From: Bondarzewia mesenterica
Lineage: Eukaryota; Basidiomycota; Agaricomycetes; Russulales; Bondarzewiaceae
Direction of reading: 5' to 3'
NCBI GenBank assembly: GCA_004802705.1
Contig: SGPL01000044.1
Location: forward strand, 12,475-76,474
DNA: 64,000 bases
How positions within the stretch are numbered: the first letter of the stretch is position 1; every line of letters begins with the position of its first letter. The notes under the pieces were generated by a model, which worked only from the letters and a program-made list of their open reading frames with translations, was not told the origin of the DNA and searched no databases. A program made the translations under genes and the position numbers. Below are positions 12,529 to 22,631 of the stretch, piece by piece.

Positions 12529-12929
12529 TCAACTATCAGGTTGCAGGAATTTCCAGTCAACAATTCCTCCTCGTCGCTTTTGACTACTGCTGGGCGCCAA
12601 ATTTGCAAGCGGGACTAACGATGGTCTGCCCCAAACCTAGTTCAATATGCGATATATTAGGCCTGTAGTTAGAAGAAATCTCACCTTCCATGGGCACATT
12701 GAAATGGAAACGCGGTGTCTGCCAACTGTTGAATCAAACGCTCACACTGTTTCAGGGTGAGCGAGTCGTTGAACATAATGGCGCCTAGGTGCAAAATGCA
12801 AAATGAGCACGAGACATAAATAACACATTGTGCAATCCAGACGAGATGAGTCTCGGCCCTAGCTTACCTCGACATGCTCTAGAGTTAACCAGGTTGAGAA
12901 GCCCACGTGGACACCAGCGGAGAGCTTTC
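12529..12929 (-). pseudogene. MLH3: MLH3, detached C-terminal exons
   Basis: Last part of the MutL-homologue MLH3, cut off from the rest by the transposon at 12930-19292. Exons are 12929-12868 (ALRWCPRGLLNLVNSRACRG), 12784-12685 (AIMFNDSLTLKQCERLIQQL, then FPFQCAHGR) and 12625-12529 (PSLVPLANL to the stop at 12529). The introns are normal GT-AG. The ACR motif (codons 12869-12877) and the CxHGRP motif help build the metal site of MutL-type endonucleases, and both lie here, away from the DQHA motif at 19789-19800. No start codon or promoter is evident, so this part is probably not translated as MLH3. The 8 bp at 12922-12929 are the target-site duplication and belong to the MLH3 frame. Confidence 0.9.
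12922..12929. repeat. Target-site duplication, left copy
   Basis: GAGCTTTC, identical to 19293-19300 and directly abutting the left inverted repeat. Each copy supplies the Lys-Ala codons of MLH3 on the minus strand. Confidence 0.92.
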
Positions 12930-12951
12930 GAGAATATGGTCATTCCAAGGG
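12930..12951. repeat. Left terminal inverted repeat
   Basis: 22 bp beginning GAGAATATGG and ending in the core CATTCCAAGGG (12941-12951). The core is an exact reverse complement of 19271-19281. Confidence 0.9.
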
Positions 12952-13075
12952 ACGCGGCGCCGCAGGCAGCTGAAAATGGGCCCAGGGAGTCCGGGGGCGG
13001 CGTGGCCAGAGGCTGCCAAGGGAGGTCCATGGCCTGCGCGTATGTCTGACAGCAGTCCGACAGCGCACCGCTTCT

Positions 13076-13091
13076 CGAGCGCCGGCGCTCG
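13076..13091. repeat. Subterminal 16-bp perfect palindrome
   Basis: CGAGCGCCGGCGCTCG, perfectly self-complementary, about 150 bp inside the left end of the transposon. It could bind a dimeric protein such as the transposase; that role is inference. Confidence 0.8.
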
Positions 13092-13297
13092 CTGGCCAAC
13101 ATGTAGGTTTATTTGGTTTGTTCGCTTCCTGTCGAGTCCGACGATATGGGGCAGATCTTGAGTCATGTACGATCCAAATGACATTCTCTCGGAAATATGG
13201 ATTTTAGCAGAGTATGGTATTGGTACATACTTAGGGGCCTGCAGCTCTTAATACACAGGGGTTCGAGGCCTGCTCGCTCTCCACCACTATCACCACC

Positions 13298-14022
13298 ATG
13301 TATCCTGAACACGACCGGCACATCTCAGACTTCCTTACGGTCTGTCGAGCAAACACCACACTCATTCACCCATCATTTTTACGAATGCCGTCGTTCAATC
13401 AGTGCATCTTTTGCGAACACCGCCCCGCTCCGATGCCATTTGGCCTCACGGGCACTCACTTTGCAGTCGTCTTTGAAGTAATCGGTTGTATAATGAACAG
13501 AGACTGCTTTCTCACAATGAGCGGAGATGCTGAGCTATTTAGTGACTCAGAGAATGCTCGCGATGCACACGAAAGCCCAGTCGCTTCGTGTTGGCTAGAA
13601 GCACCTACGGACGACGGTGCACAATTCACGGAGTGGCAGCAAATGTTGCAACGCTTGCATGGCATTGCCAGGAGTGCTGGTGACATGCGGCATCGCTGCG
13701 AATTGTTTTCGAGTGAGGGCGGCCCGTTCTACACTCGACAGTATCTCCAGGTGTCGTGGCCTTTGCGTGCTCTCGACGATGTGTGTACCCTATCATTTAA
13801 CTTGATATCCCTTTGCTAACTGTTCTGTAGGCTGGCACTTGGGCTTCTCGCGCCGATCGACTTCCAATCTTCAATTCACGCCGAGAGCACTGTCCGCCAA
13901 GAACGCTTCAGGATGTTCCGTTTGGGCGGTCTGTACGTGCCCGCTTCTCACAGTGGAGTGGACCGACAGATGATGGCCGAGGTATTGTTGCTGCCAGGCT
14001 TTTATCTATGCACATTCTTTGA
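13298..14022 (+). CDS. Transposon-borne protein of unknown function (ORF1, 224 residues)
   Basis: Two exons, 13298-13780 and 13831-14022, joined in phase over a 50-bp GT-AG intron, encode 224 residues. I do not recognise the family. The first part (MYPEHDRHISDFLTVCR) is followed by a C-rich segment (FNQCIFCEHRPAPMPFG) whose CxxC plus His could bind metal. Next come a hydrophobic strand (THFAVVFEVIGCIM) and a charged half ending in DVPFGRSVRARFSQW and DDGRGIVAARLL. There is no signal peptide or long membrane helix. It lies wholly inside the transposon, ahead of and parallel to the transposase. It may therefore be an accessory transposition factor, a regulator or passenger cargo. The start at 13298 is a true ATG and no in-frame stop occurs. 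Confidence 0.75.
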
Positions 14023-14369
14023 TTCTTGTCCTCGTTTTTGACTGTAGCTTAGTTCTTAGACCAGTATTTGCTTTCCTTTCCCTGCATCAGGTTTTTTCGC
14101 AGTGTTGAACTTGTATACTATGAATGTATGATTATTTTACCTCACTGTACTCTTCTTCATATCAAAACAGATGTCAATCTGAAAGGTTGTTTGATTGTGA
14201 TGATAAAGACCCGCTCGAGCTAAACATGTTTCAGAAATTTACGAAAGTTGGCTGGCGAATTTGCATCCGCTAGGAGTGCATTATAACGAGCTCTTGATGA
14301 GCTCCTATGTCCCTCGCTACTGTCCTTTCCCCTGCTCCTCCACCAGAGTTGAGCACATGCCACGCAAAA

Positions 14370-17300
14370 ATGTCTGCCTTTGAGCCATCAGTCATCCGCA
14401 CTATCATAAAAAAAAACCCTACCAGCATCCGAACGCCGCAGTTTCGAAAACAGGTGGAATTCGGCTGTATGTCAATCACTCTCTTCATTCAGAAAAAAAA
14501 GGGATTGAGAGAACGACTTACTTTAGGTGACGAAACGTGTTGCATCTTGGACGAAACATCGTGCGACACAGTCACGATCAGCAGCACAGCTGGAGTGGGA
14601 AGCCCACGTCGTAGAATATGTGAGCTACATCTACGACGCAACAAAGGTCCATGCGAATGCAAAGAAGGGCACGATTCCACCGACCTTGGTGAATGATATC
14701 CCGATTTACGGACCACGATTTCTGCCGCCAGATTATCTGCACCTTCAGAAGCGTCAATCTGTGCCTCTCATAGAGCCGGTGACTGCTTACCTGAAGCCTC
14801 TCCACATCATCCATCCCTTTTATTATGGAAACCTCGCGCGCTGTCCTCAGTGTCATTCAGAAGATGTTCGCTGGGATGGCTGGACAGCGACGGGCCATCG
14901 AGAACTACATGGGATTCGAAGAGAGGAGGGGGCTTTGGGATATCAGCTACGTTGCAAGCCGTGTGAGGAGAAGCATGGCAAACATACCCGAGGTGGAGAA
15001 AAGGGGCATTTTTGCTTCGCGACGACTAATTCCACCTTTTGGGAAAAGTGGGAGTACTGGGAGATGCCGCGTAAGTCTGTTCACCAAGTGTATGGATAAA
15101 TACTGACTGTTGTGCATACCGTGTGCCTCCATGCGGTACACAATCAGGTGGTATTCCCATCTTTTTCCAGCGCTGTGGTGTTACGCGGGAGCTATTCGAT
15201 TTTATTGCTGAGCTGCGTCCATCAACTACATCAATCGGTCTCGAAGAGAATATAAAACGTGCGTTATTGACATACCTACCTCCGTTCATGCGATGACGAC
15301 CCTGTGTAGAGCTGCACCTTCTTGAATACCACCAGCGGGAGCTCGAATACCTGAATAGCTATAAAAGCCGTCAAGTCTCACCATTTAAGCCATGTGCGCT
15401 TCAAAGCTTCTCAGCGCCGCACGAGATGGGTTACGAAGACACATCAATTACCCATGATTTGGTCACAGATATCTTGCTGGAGTTTGACAGGCGCACTCGA
15501 CGTGCAGAATCAACAGAGTATCTACAAACGTTATCAGGTGTGTGACCTCGCTGCATCAGGAATCCAACGTTTACTTACCAATTGGTTCCCACTAGGGATC
15601 TGCCTTTCTCTCGACAACACATTCAAGTCTGCGGGAAAGGCGTCCATTGCCGACACGCAGCTCGCGCGTACGAAGCTGATGAAGGGAGGTATACTCAGCA
15701 TCATCAACGAGAAAAATGAGATCCTCGCTTGGGTGAGTGATACTTCACCAGTGCCGAAAATGTCGAGAACCGACTCTGATGAAGAAAACAGCGCTTGTGT
15801 CAAAGTCAAGCCAATGCCGAGATTGAAGAAATCCTTCAAGGTATCCATCGCCGTTGCATCGAGCTCAAGGTTCAGCTGCCGGAGATGGTGATTGTCGACA
15901 ACTGTTGCCATGTCCGAGGTGCCGTTCGAAGGGCGTTGCCGGATGTGCAAGTCGCACTCGACACGTACCATTTTTTGATGCGGTATGAACACCTCTTCAG
16001 CTGCTATCACTCACCTGCATGGACGCTGACTTCTGTACACCACAGGTATCTCGCCACCATTGTGAATGGTACAAGAAACCCGCATCGATCTGCCGTTGCG
16101 AAAGATGTGATAGACTCGATACTGATGACTCGAGCTGGTGGGGGCAAAAGCGCTGAGTATTGGAGCCGAGACGAGCAGGAGCAGCACCTACAGTTGATGT
16201 ATGAAAGATGGATGATGAAGGGAGGGGTCTGGTCTGCAGCAGCATCCAAGGTGAGTCTTGCCCCTTGCTTGTGCATGTCGAAATGCATCACCGAGAGCTC
16301 TGTTTTCAAATTTCAAGGTCCATGCTGATCAGTTGGCTCATGTCAAAAAAGGCTGCCTCACTCGTCGCCGCCAGGACATTCGTTCTGATGGCAGCCGAAT
16401 CGAGGGATCACATAAGGGGTGGAACTCAATCCAGCGATCGTTCGCAAGCGGCCTTGAGGTCTTCGTCGCCTTAGCCCATGACTTTGTGCTTCGCCGCAAT
16501 GTGCGAATCGCATTGTCTTCTGGCACCTCTTCTTTCATCATATCAACTCACGGTTCACATCATCTCCGCCTCGTAAATCACGTCGCTGGCCTATGGAACT
16601 CCTTAGTGGAGATTGAGAGTGGTAGAGTTGGGAAGGGCACGAACTTAAAGGGTCGACCTCGACTTCTCTCTGTCTCGAGCCAGGAGACATTCGGTCTCGT
16701 TCAATCAGATTATTCCATTACATTTAGCGGACTCCTGCCCATCAAGGACGAGGACCTCGAAGAGCCCATCAACTTACTACAACGGGCAGCAAAAGACGAG
16801 TTTGAACCTGCAGCGATCATGCAGTCCATGCAGATCGATCCGGCACTCCTTCTCAAGCCGCAAATCACCCATACGCCCATCCGCTCATCTGGCTCTTCCA
16901 CTCTGCGCAACCAGCCACCACAGGCTACAGCAACTCGAGTTTCAACAGCTACAAGGTCTATTGGCAGCTGCGAAATGGGAGCGCTTAATGCTGCATTGAC
17001 AGCCACTATGTCAGCATCTCGCAGCAGTACCCCGATGGCGACAAAACCTGCTCTGGAGGTAAAGAGGGAGTACATATGGCAGGGCACTGCCATGGTGAGC
17101 CGTTTCGAGTGATGCGGCTCCGCAGACTCTGATGTCTTCTAGGACTTAACACGCGAGCTGCCCGATAAGGTTGTTGACCTCACACTTGACGAGAGCGCTC
17201 TGCCTGTCTTTAGTCGAGCAGTCGGCACCCAATCCACCACCTTTGCTGCCACTGCTGGCTTTGCCATGCAGTTCCCTCTTGAGTCCCATGGAGAGCATGT

Positions 17301-18921
17301 CGACAGGGTCATCTTGGTAAGTCTTACTGCTTGCATGTACAAGCATCTGCAACTGTTGTGTGTTGCAGGACCTAACACGGGACTCTGATCCAACCGACGA
17401 CCTCGAGCCCGCAGTCAGCAGCATCCATGTCGCATCCACTGCCGATGTCTCGCCGGATCCCGTGCGTCTCATTATGGGCCCGTCTCCCAGTCCACCAAAG
17501 CGCAAGGCTTGCTCGTCTGAACAGGAAGTTGAAGAGGGACTCATGCGGAAGAGAGTTCGTGCTGGCGAGGGTCGCGTCGATGATGGAGACATTATAGTGG
17601 TGCGTCCGTGAATTTGTGCTCTCTACTCTTTTCGCCTTTTTGTGTAGCTTACCCATCGCTTGCTACAGGTTTCAAGCTCAACGGCTTCCGCACTTTCCAG
17701 CCCGCAAGTTCCGGGTCAGACTTCCATCAGCACGTTCTTCCAACCTCACCGAAATAGCGCGGGACAGCTCCGGGCCATCACAGCTTCAAAGTCGGCATCA
17801 GCGCCGAGCGCGGTTGCTCCCAAGACAGACGGTGACGACTCAACCACCCGAGATACCCCCTCGCAACCCCTTTCTGCCGCTCTTCCCCTCCCCGACTTAC
17901 CTGGCCTCTCGCGCTCGCAACGCATCTTTGCAATTTACACCGGCATAGACACGCGCGCGCTGTCGATCTCGTCGAATCACGAGTTCTATCTGTTCATGGA
18001 CATGCGCTTGGAGGAGAAGTGGGCGTCGTTCGCCATGAACTCACGGAAATGGGTCGTCGCAACAGCCGCTTACAACGTGAGGCTCCAGGCCATGAACAGC
18101 TCCAAGGGTCTCCAGGCGATCACGAAGAATCCGCAGGCGCTCCTGAACAAGCTCAGCGAGATCGAGGCAACCATCATCCAAAGGATCAGTACGAGCAACT
18201 ACCTCTGTACGTCCTCTCCCCCCTTTCGATTTTGGGCACAGTGTCAGGGCACTTACAGGATGCACACACAACAACAGCACGAAACGGCACCGACACGTTC
18301 TGGCGGAAGCACTGCGCGGCCGTCTCGCTCACGAAGTCAGAAACGGGCGTCAGCAGCGCAGACGGCATGGCTCGCAAGCCGGTACGGTATCGTCTCTCGC
18401 TCTTTCGCGCTCTTTTCGCGTTGTCTGTGGAACTGACTGACCTCCCGTGCCTTTTCTTTTTCTGACAGCGGAAGCCTCAGACGTGCGGGCGCTGTCGCGT
18501 CGTCAAGTACTCGGGCGGCGTCGGTTCCGATGCCAACCACAAGAAACAGCACTGCTCGGACGGTGTCAAGCCGAAGGACACCGCCGACGAGCTGCCCGAC
18601 TGGCCACAGCCGCTCGGCATCTTCACGAAGGGGTCGCACTTCCACCCCATCGCTTTCCTGATGACCATTCGCGAGATGTACGAGCGCGTCGTGATCGTGG
18701 GCGAGGGCGGCGCGCCGGAGGTCACCATGGAGGACGAGGCGTTCGCGAAAATGCTCACCCGCCGCACCGTGATCACCGCCGACGGACGCGTCCTCTTCCG
18801 CCTCTACGACTCGTTGACCCTCAGCCCGCCGATGCCGGACCTCGTCGTGGAGCACGAGGGCAAGCAGTGCCTGCGCGTCGACTGTCTTTCCGACTCGCAA
18901 GGCTCGGGCTCGGGAGCTTGA
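14370..18921 (+). CDS. Transposase with DUF6729-like zinc ribbon and acidic DDE-type core
   Basis: Thirteen exons join in phase to 1258 residues: 14370-14453, 14527-15070, 15148-15258, 15310-15537, 15596-15732, 15792-15982, 16046-16250, 16318-17094, 17143-17316, 17369-17599, 17669-18206, 18278-18381 and 18469-18921. A zinc ribbon (CPQC 134-137, CKPC 171-174) sits in a region I associate with DUF6729. The probable RNase H-fold core has LSLDNTF (Asp329), VIVDNCCHV (Asp404), VALDTYHFLMRY (Asp425) and SRIEGSHKGWN (Glu529). Which aspartates are catalytic is not certain. Downstream are DLTRE/DLTRD repeats, a basic PPKRK nuclear-signal-like stretch, a PIP-box-like QTSISTFF (911-918, bases 17717-17740) and a C-terminal CGRC/His/Cys cluster from residue 1114. 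The start at 14370 has A at -3; an in-frame ATG at 14307 is the alternative. The function as the element's transposase is inferred from position and core motifs. Confidence 0.85.
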
Positions 18922-19202
18922 GAGGTCGGGAGGGTCGGGAGGTCCGGAGGTTTGGGTTGATTGGGTCGCTTTCTTTACACTTTACACACACCTGTCATTT
19001 GTCACTCGTAGCTCTCGTTCTTGGTTCCTCTATCTGCAATGCCATCGCTCCGTTTCGCTTCCCTCCCCTCGCGCCGTGAGAGCGGGCAACGACTTGGCGA
19101 GAGAACGGAGCCCCAGGACGCGAACCCCTACGCTAGGGTTGGCCCTTGTCGAAGGCGCGCCTTGGGGTGGAATCCGGAAAAGGCAGGTCACGTGCGCGGG
19201 CG

Positions 19203-19252
19203 CAACGGTCGAAACGGTCGCAAACGGTCGCAAGTGGTCGCGAACGGTCGAC
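19203..19252. repeat. 10-bp tandem repeat, five copies
   Basis: Five near-identical units of the form AACGGTCGCA lie about 40-90 bp inside the right end of the transposon. They resemble subterminal transposase-binding arrays. I see no matching array near the left end. Confidence 0.85.
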
Positions 19253-19270
19253 GGTGCCCGTTCGGGAAAG

Positions 19271-19292
19271 CCCTTGGAATGGCGATGTTGCC
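19271..19292. repeat. Right terminal inverted repeat
   Basis: 22 bp whose reverse complement begins GGCAACATCG and ends in CATTCCAAGGG, matching the left repeat at 17 of 22 positions. It abuts the duplication at 19293. Confidence 0.9.
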
Positions 19293-19300
19293 GAGCTTTC
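19293..19300. repeat. Target-site duplication, right copy
   Basis: GAGCTTTC, identical to 12922-12929. On the minus strand it follows YWWQ of MLH3 and supplies the next two codons. Confidence 0.92.
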
Positions 19301-22300
19301 TGCCACCAGTAGACAACGTCAGGCGGTTCAGAGCTCGTATGATCATGTCCCGTGGACCGAGTGTTCGCAAGGCTGGGTATGCCAACCATCTCATACGTGG
19401 CCAGAAATTCCTTCAGTAGTTCCTGCAGTTCGCTAGATATGAAAAGCTAGGGAAAGAAAACGATGTTTGAAACGGCTCTCGGTTCACAGAAAGTGAAGAA
19501 AGAACTAAGCACCTTCTCGCTGATGACTTCTGGTACGGAACTAACCAAAACCTGCTCATATATGGCATCCTGACTTTCATACTCTGTGTCGCCGGAGAAC
19601 GTGAACCCCCATCTCTCCAAAACGGCTTTCGCTTCACCCGACCCCCGTAACACCTGTGCCTCTGCTCGTGTCAGAAGGACAGGCTGGTGCGGAACTAGCT
19701 CAACACGAAGGGCACTGGTTCCCTCCGCATCAAGGAATCCAACGCACAAGTCTTTCAGGAAACGCTCGACACGAACGCGCTCGGAGGCAGCATGCTGGTC
19801 AATGAGCACCAACGCGCGGTCCACCTCATGAGGGTTACCAGCACTGGTTACGGCACTATCGTCGCTAGGCGCATCGATAGCGCATACTATGAATTTCTTG
19901 TCAAGCTGACTGATGACCTTCGCCCGAAGCAAATCACTCCTTCTGAAACGTCCGATGAGGTATCGCTCAGAGGAGTGACTGAAAAACCGACTCAGATGGG
20001 CCGAAGAGTGTGAAGGCACACAGTCGGTGGCTGGGTCACTGCGGCAAGAGTTGGAAGGGAGGTCGAGAGAAATAGCTGGAATACGAGGTTCTGCGGGAGT
20101 GAATGATGTATTGGCCTATAATGATCGATGGACGTATACCATCGTGAATATCAGGACGTCCAAATTTTAGTGTATGTGCATGTTCGATACCTTTAAGGCG
20201 TTCAAAATCCACTGGGGTGTCTTCTTGTCGATGATGCCACTCTCTTGCTCCTGTATCTTCTTCAGCCGTCTTGTATCAACTAGCAATCTCTTGAACTCTG
20301 AGCCACTCTCAGGTTCTTTCGAGTCGGTCTCTTCAACGGTAGACTTCCCCCGCGGATACGAATTTCCGGTGCGCGAATCGACGACATACGTGATGCCAGA
20401 ATTCGGGTCTGTCCAAAACGACCTCGTCCGATGCATTATCTGTCTATCAATGCCAGAGCGATAAATGAACGAAACAAAGTCTGGTCATGCATTCACTTAC
20501 ATTAATCATTATAGGTGCAGATCCTGGTCGTGAATTTACATCAGGTTGGGTATGAACATCGCGGGGTATTGTAGGGATGACAGGGAGTGAAGCATAACGC
20601 TTCTTGGATGGAGATACGGCATCATAAAGCTTCCGTTTCTTTCTAGGTGAGTCCATCACCGCAGGCTGACTATGGACAACGAAACCATGACGAGCGAGAA
20701 ATGAGTAGATGACCGAACCAAGAAACGTGCAAACAGCTTCATTATTCTGAGTTTGGATGAAAGGTGAACATGCAAGACAAAAGGTGTGAAGATTTAAAAA
20801 TTACCAAGAATTGTACTGTAGCCTTGTCTGGCTCTAAGCAGTTATCCACATCTCGTCGAGAAATTGCGATATCAAGGGCATACACCGGCTTGAGTTCGGA
20901 CTTGCGAGGGGAACGACGAGTAGCTATGTCGTAGACAGATGAGATGCATACCAAATCCATGAAGAGATTGATTCGCACAAGGTCGAGGCAAGCTGGATTC
21001 ACCTGCTTCGTCGAATGCCTAGAAAGAGACAGAATTGTTTGTTTTTTCTGATGAAAAGAAAAGAAGGACGTACGTGCTTTGCAAAAGAGCTATTCGAGAA
21101 CTTTTGTTCAATAATGCGATGTAGATGACATGGCGCTAAAGGGTGTCGATTGACATCTATGTGGAGTGCGAGCTCAAATCTTGTGTCGGCAGAGCATACA
21201 CCGTTGAAGACGTACAGAGATACTGATGAGACTAAAGAACATTGCGTATGTGATGAGGACGCCCTCATGCGAACAGATTCAAAATAAATACCTTCGAGTG
21301 AGCCCCATTTAAGCTGATGAACCCGCGTATAGACATTTCGCCTCTAATGAGATCAATTTCGTCGACATGCTATCCCAAGAATCTTGAGCCCCCTGCGAGT
21401 CACTTCTTTCTAATCGTGAACATACCGCTGCAAGAGCCTTGCCATGTATATGCCGAAAAGCAGCTAGGGTTGAAGGGGTCTAGGTGATGGGTTGCAGCCT
21501 TCGACAGCCTATGCATTGAGCACCATGACGCACCTTCGGTATACTAGTAACCCTCCCTTTCTCAACCTGACCCTCCCTTTTCTTGTGAATATCTTCAAGA
21601 GAGAACGAGACGGAAGGAAAGACAAGAGCAAAACGTCTCTATGTCCTTGCGGACTAACTCTATAGTTTTCGAGGGGGGTGGATGCGACAGTCGACGGATA
21701 GGAAGCTGAATATAGAGAGAATATGTATTGATACTTTGAGGAAACAAAAGGATCGCCTACATTGTAGAACACATCACGGAGGCACACCACGGTTCCCGGA
21801 GTCTCTCTTCTCCAACGGACAGAAGGTCCATCATAAAGACATTGTCCACTCTGCATAACAAAACATTTGTTAGTGAGAGAGCTGCGCAATGGGTGCAAAC
21901 GTACCTTCAGAATAACACTCCAAGAGTCTCTGGACCTTGTTGTTCGCGATGAGATCTCAAGACAAGATATGTCTGCGGCCGACGCCAAGGCTAAAATAGC
22001 AACCGTCAGAACGGCACGCAACACAAGCAATTGGAAATCCAACCTTCACCACGAAATCCAAACGTCGAAATCGAGCCGGACGTGTCGGGTACGTATACTT
22101 TGGAGGTGTCTGTATTACAAGAACAGGAACACCTCAGATTGCTCTTCCAAACCTCTAGAATATACGGACTTACTGTACCTGCCCGCTTCGAGGCCCTTGC
22201 TCAACAGAGACATGCTGTCCCTGCTTATGCCTCCACCATTATCCTTGACCCAGCATTCCCAAATCTCACAGTCTAGACCGATCTCAATATGACCCGCTCC

Positions 22301-22405
22301 AGCATCCAACGAATTCTGCACGAGTTCGGTAACGACCTGGGGCAGAGAGGTCAATATCTGCGTAGAGCGTAACTTTGTCCGTACGGGCTCCGACAGACGT
22401 TCCAT
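19293..22405 (-). pseudogene. MLH3: MLH3, N-terminal and central part, truncated by transposon
   Basis: MutL-family mismatch-repair and meiotic protein that pairs with MLH1 as the MutL-gamma endonuclease. The ATG at 22405 opens the GHKL ATPase: ELVQNSLDAGAGHIEIGLD (Mg-binding Asn), VKDNGGGIS, then SCLEISSRT and a transducer block (PVYALDIAISRRDVDNCLEP, 20742-21002). A long polar linker follows. The C-terminal domain has VISQLDKKFIVC, LVLIDQHAASERVRVERF (DQHA at 19789-19800) and ELQELLKEFLATYEM. It runs to PPDVVYWWQKA, where the transposon begins. Translation would continue into the element for about 86 residues and stop at 19030. Such a product keeps the ATPase and DQHA motif but lacks ACR and CxHGRP. 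About nine introns, otherwise intact. Annotated as broken in this haplotype. Confidence 0.9.
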
Positions 22406-22631
22406 ATCATGAGCGTCTACAGAGTTCCTGGCATATTGAGATGTTGAATGATCAATTTCGTCCTGGTGCGAAAGTGAAACCTTGGTGAAGGCAAACTAGC
22501 TAAGTGGCCACTTCTCCAAAAGGCAATTGTGACTTGTCTTGAACTTCAGACGTCTCCTGTCGATCACCTATTCCGACTCCGAGCACCTTCAGCGGACGCA
22601 TTCACGTCTTTCACAGATATCTCGGCATACC
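22406..22631. promoter_or_regulatory. Bidirectional promoter region of MLH3 and NUP42
   Basis: About 225 bp separate the divergent start codons of MLH3 (22405, minus) and the nucleoporin gene (22632, plus), so both must start transcription here. No specific element is recognised. Confidence 0.55.

Larger units (their letters stand above)
12930..19292 (+). mobile_element. Two-gene DNA transposon (6363 bp) inserted in MLH3
   Basis: A full-length cut-and-paste-type element. Seen directly: 8-bp perfect target-site duplications (12922-12929 and 19293-19300), and 22-bp terminal inverted repeats (12930-12951 and 19271-19292) that match at 17 of 22 positions with an 11-bp perfect core. Inside are an unknown gene (13298-14022) and a transposase gene (14370-18921), both plus-strand and both with intact frames. 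The left subterminal zone has a 16-bp palindrome and the right one a 10-bp tandem array. Deleting the element plus one duplication restores MLH3 coding without any frame change, so the boundaries are exact. An 8-bp duplication is known for hAT, P and Zisupton-type elements, but the protein does not look like the first two. Intact frames and perfect duplications suggest a recent insertion. Confidence 0.93.

Noticed and set aside
13235..13290. tRNA-like B box (GGTTCGAGGCC) near 13259
   Set aside because: The flanks do not fold into a cloverleaf: the T-stem has only four pairs and no D-arm, anticodon arm or acceptor stem is found. It lies in the transposon leader.
19130..19155. Telomere-like CCCTA...TAGGG inverted motif
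   Set aside because: One short imperfect hairpin, not a repeat tract; probably just transposon subterminal sequence.
12930..19292. Assignment of the element to hAT, P or KDZ superfamilies from the 8-bp duplication alone
   Set aside because: The ends do not start with the CA(G) typical of hAT, and the transposase lacks hAT and KDZ signatures I would recognise. Duplication length alone is not diagnostic.
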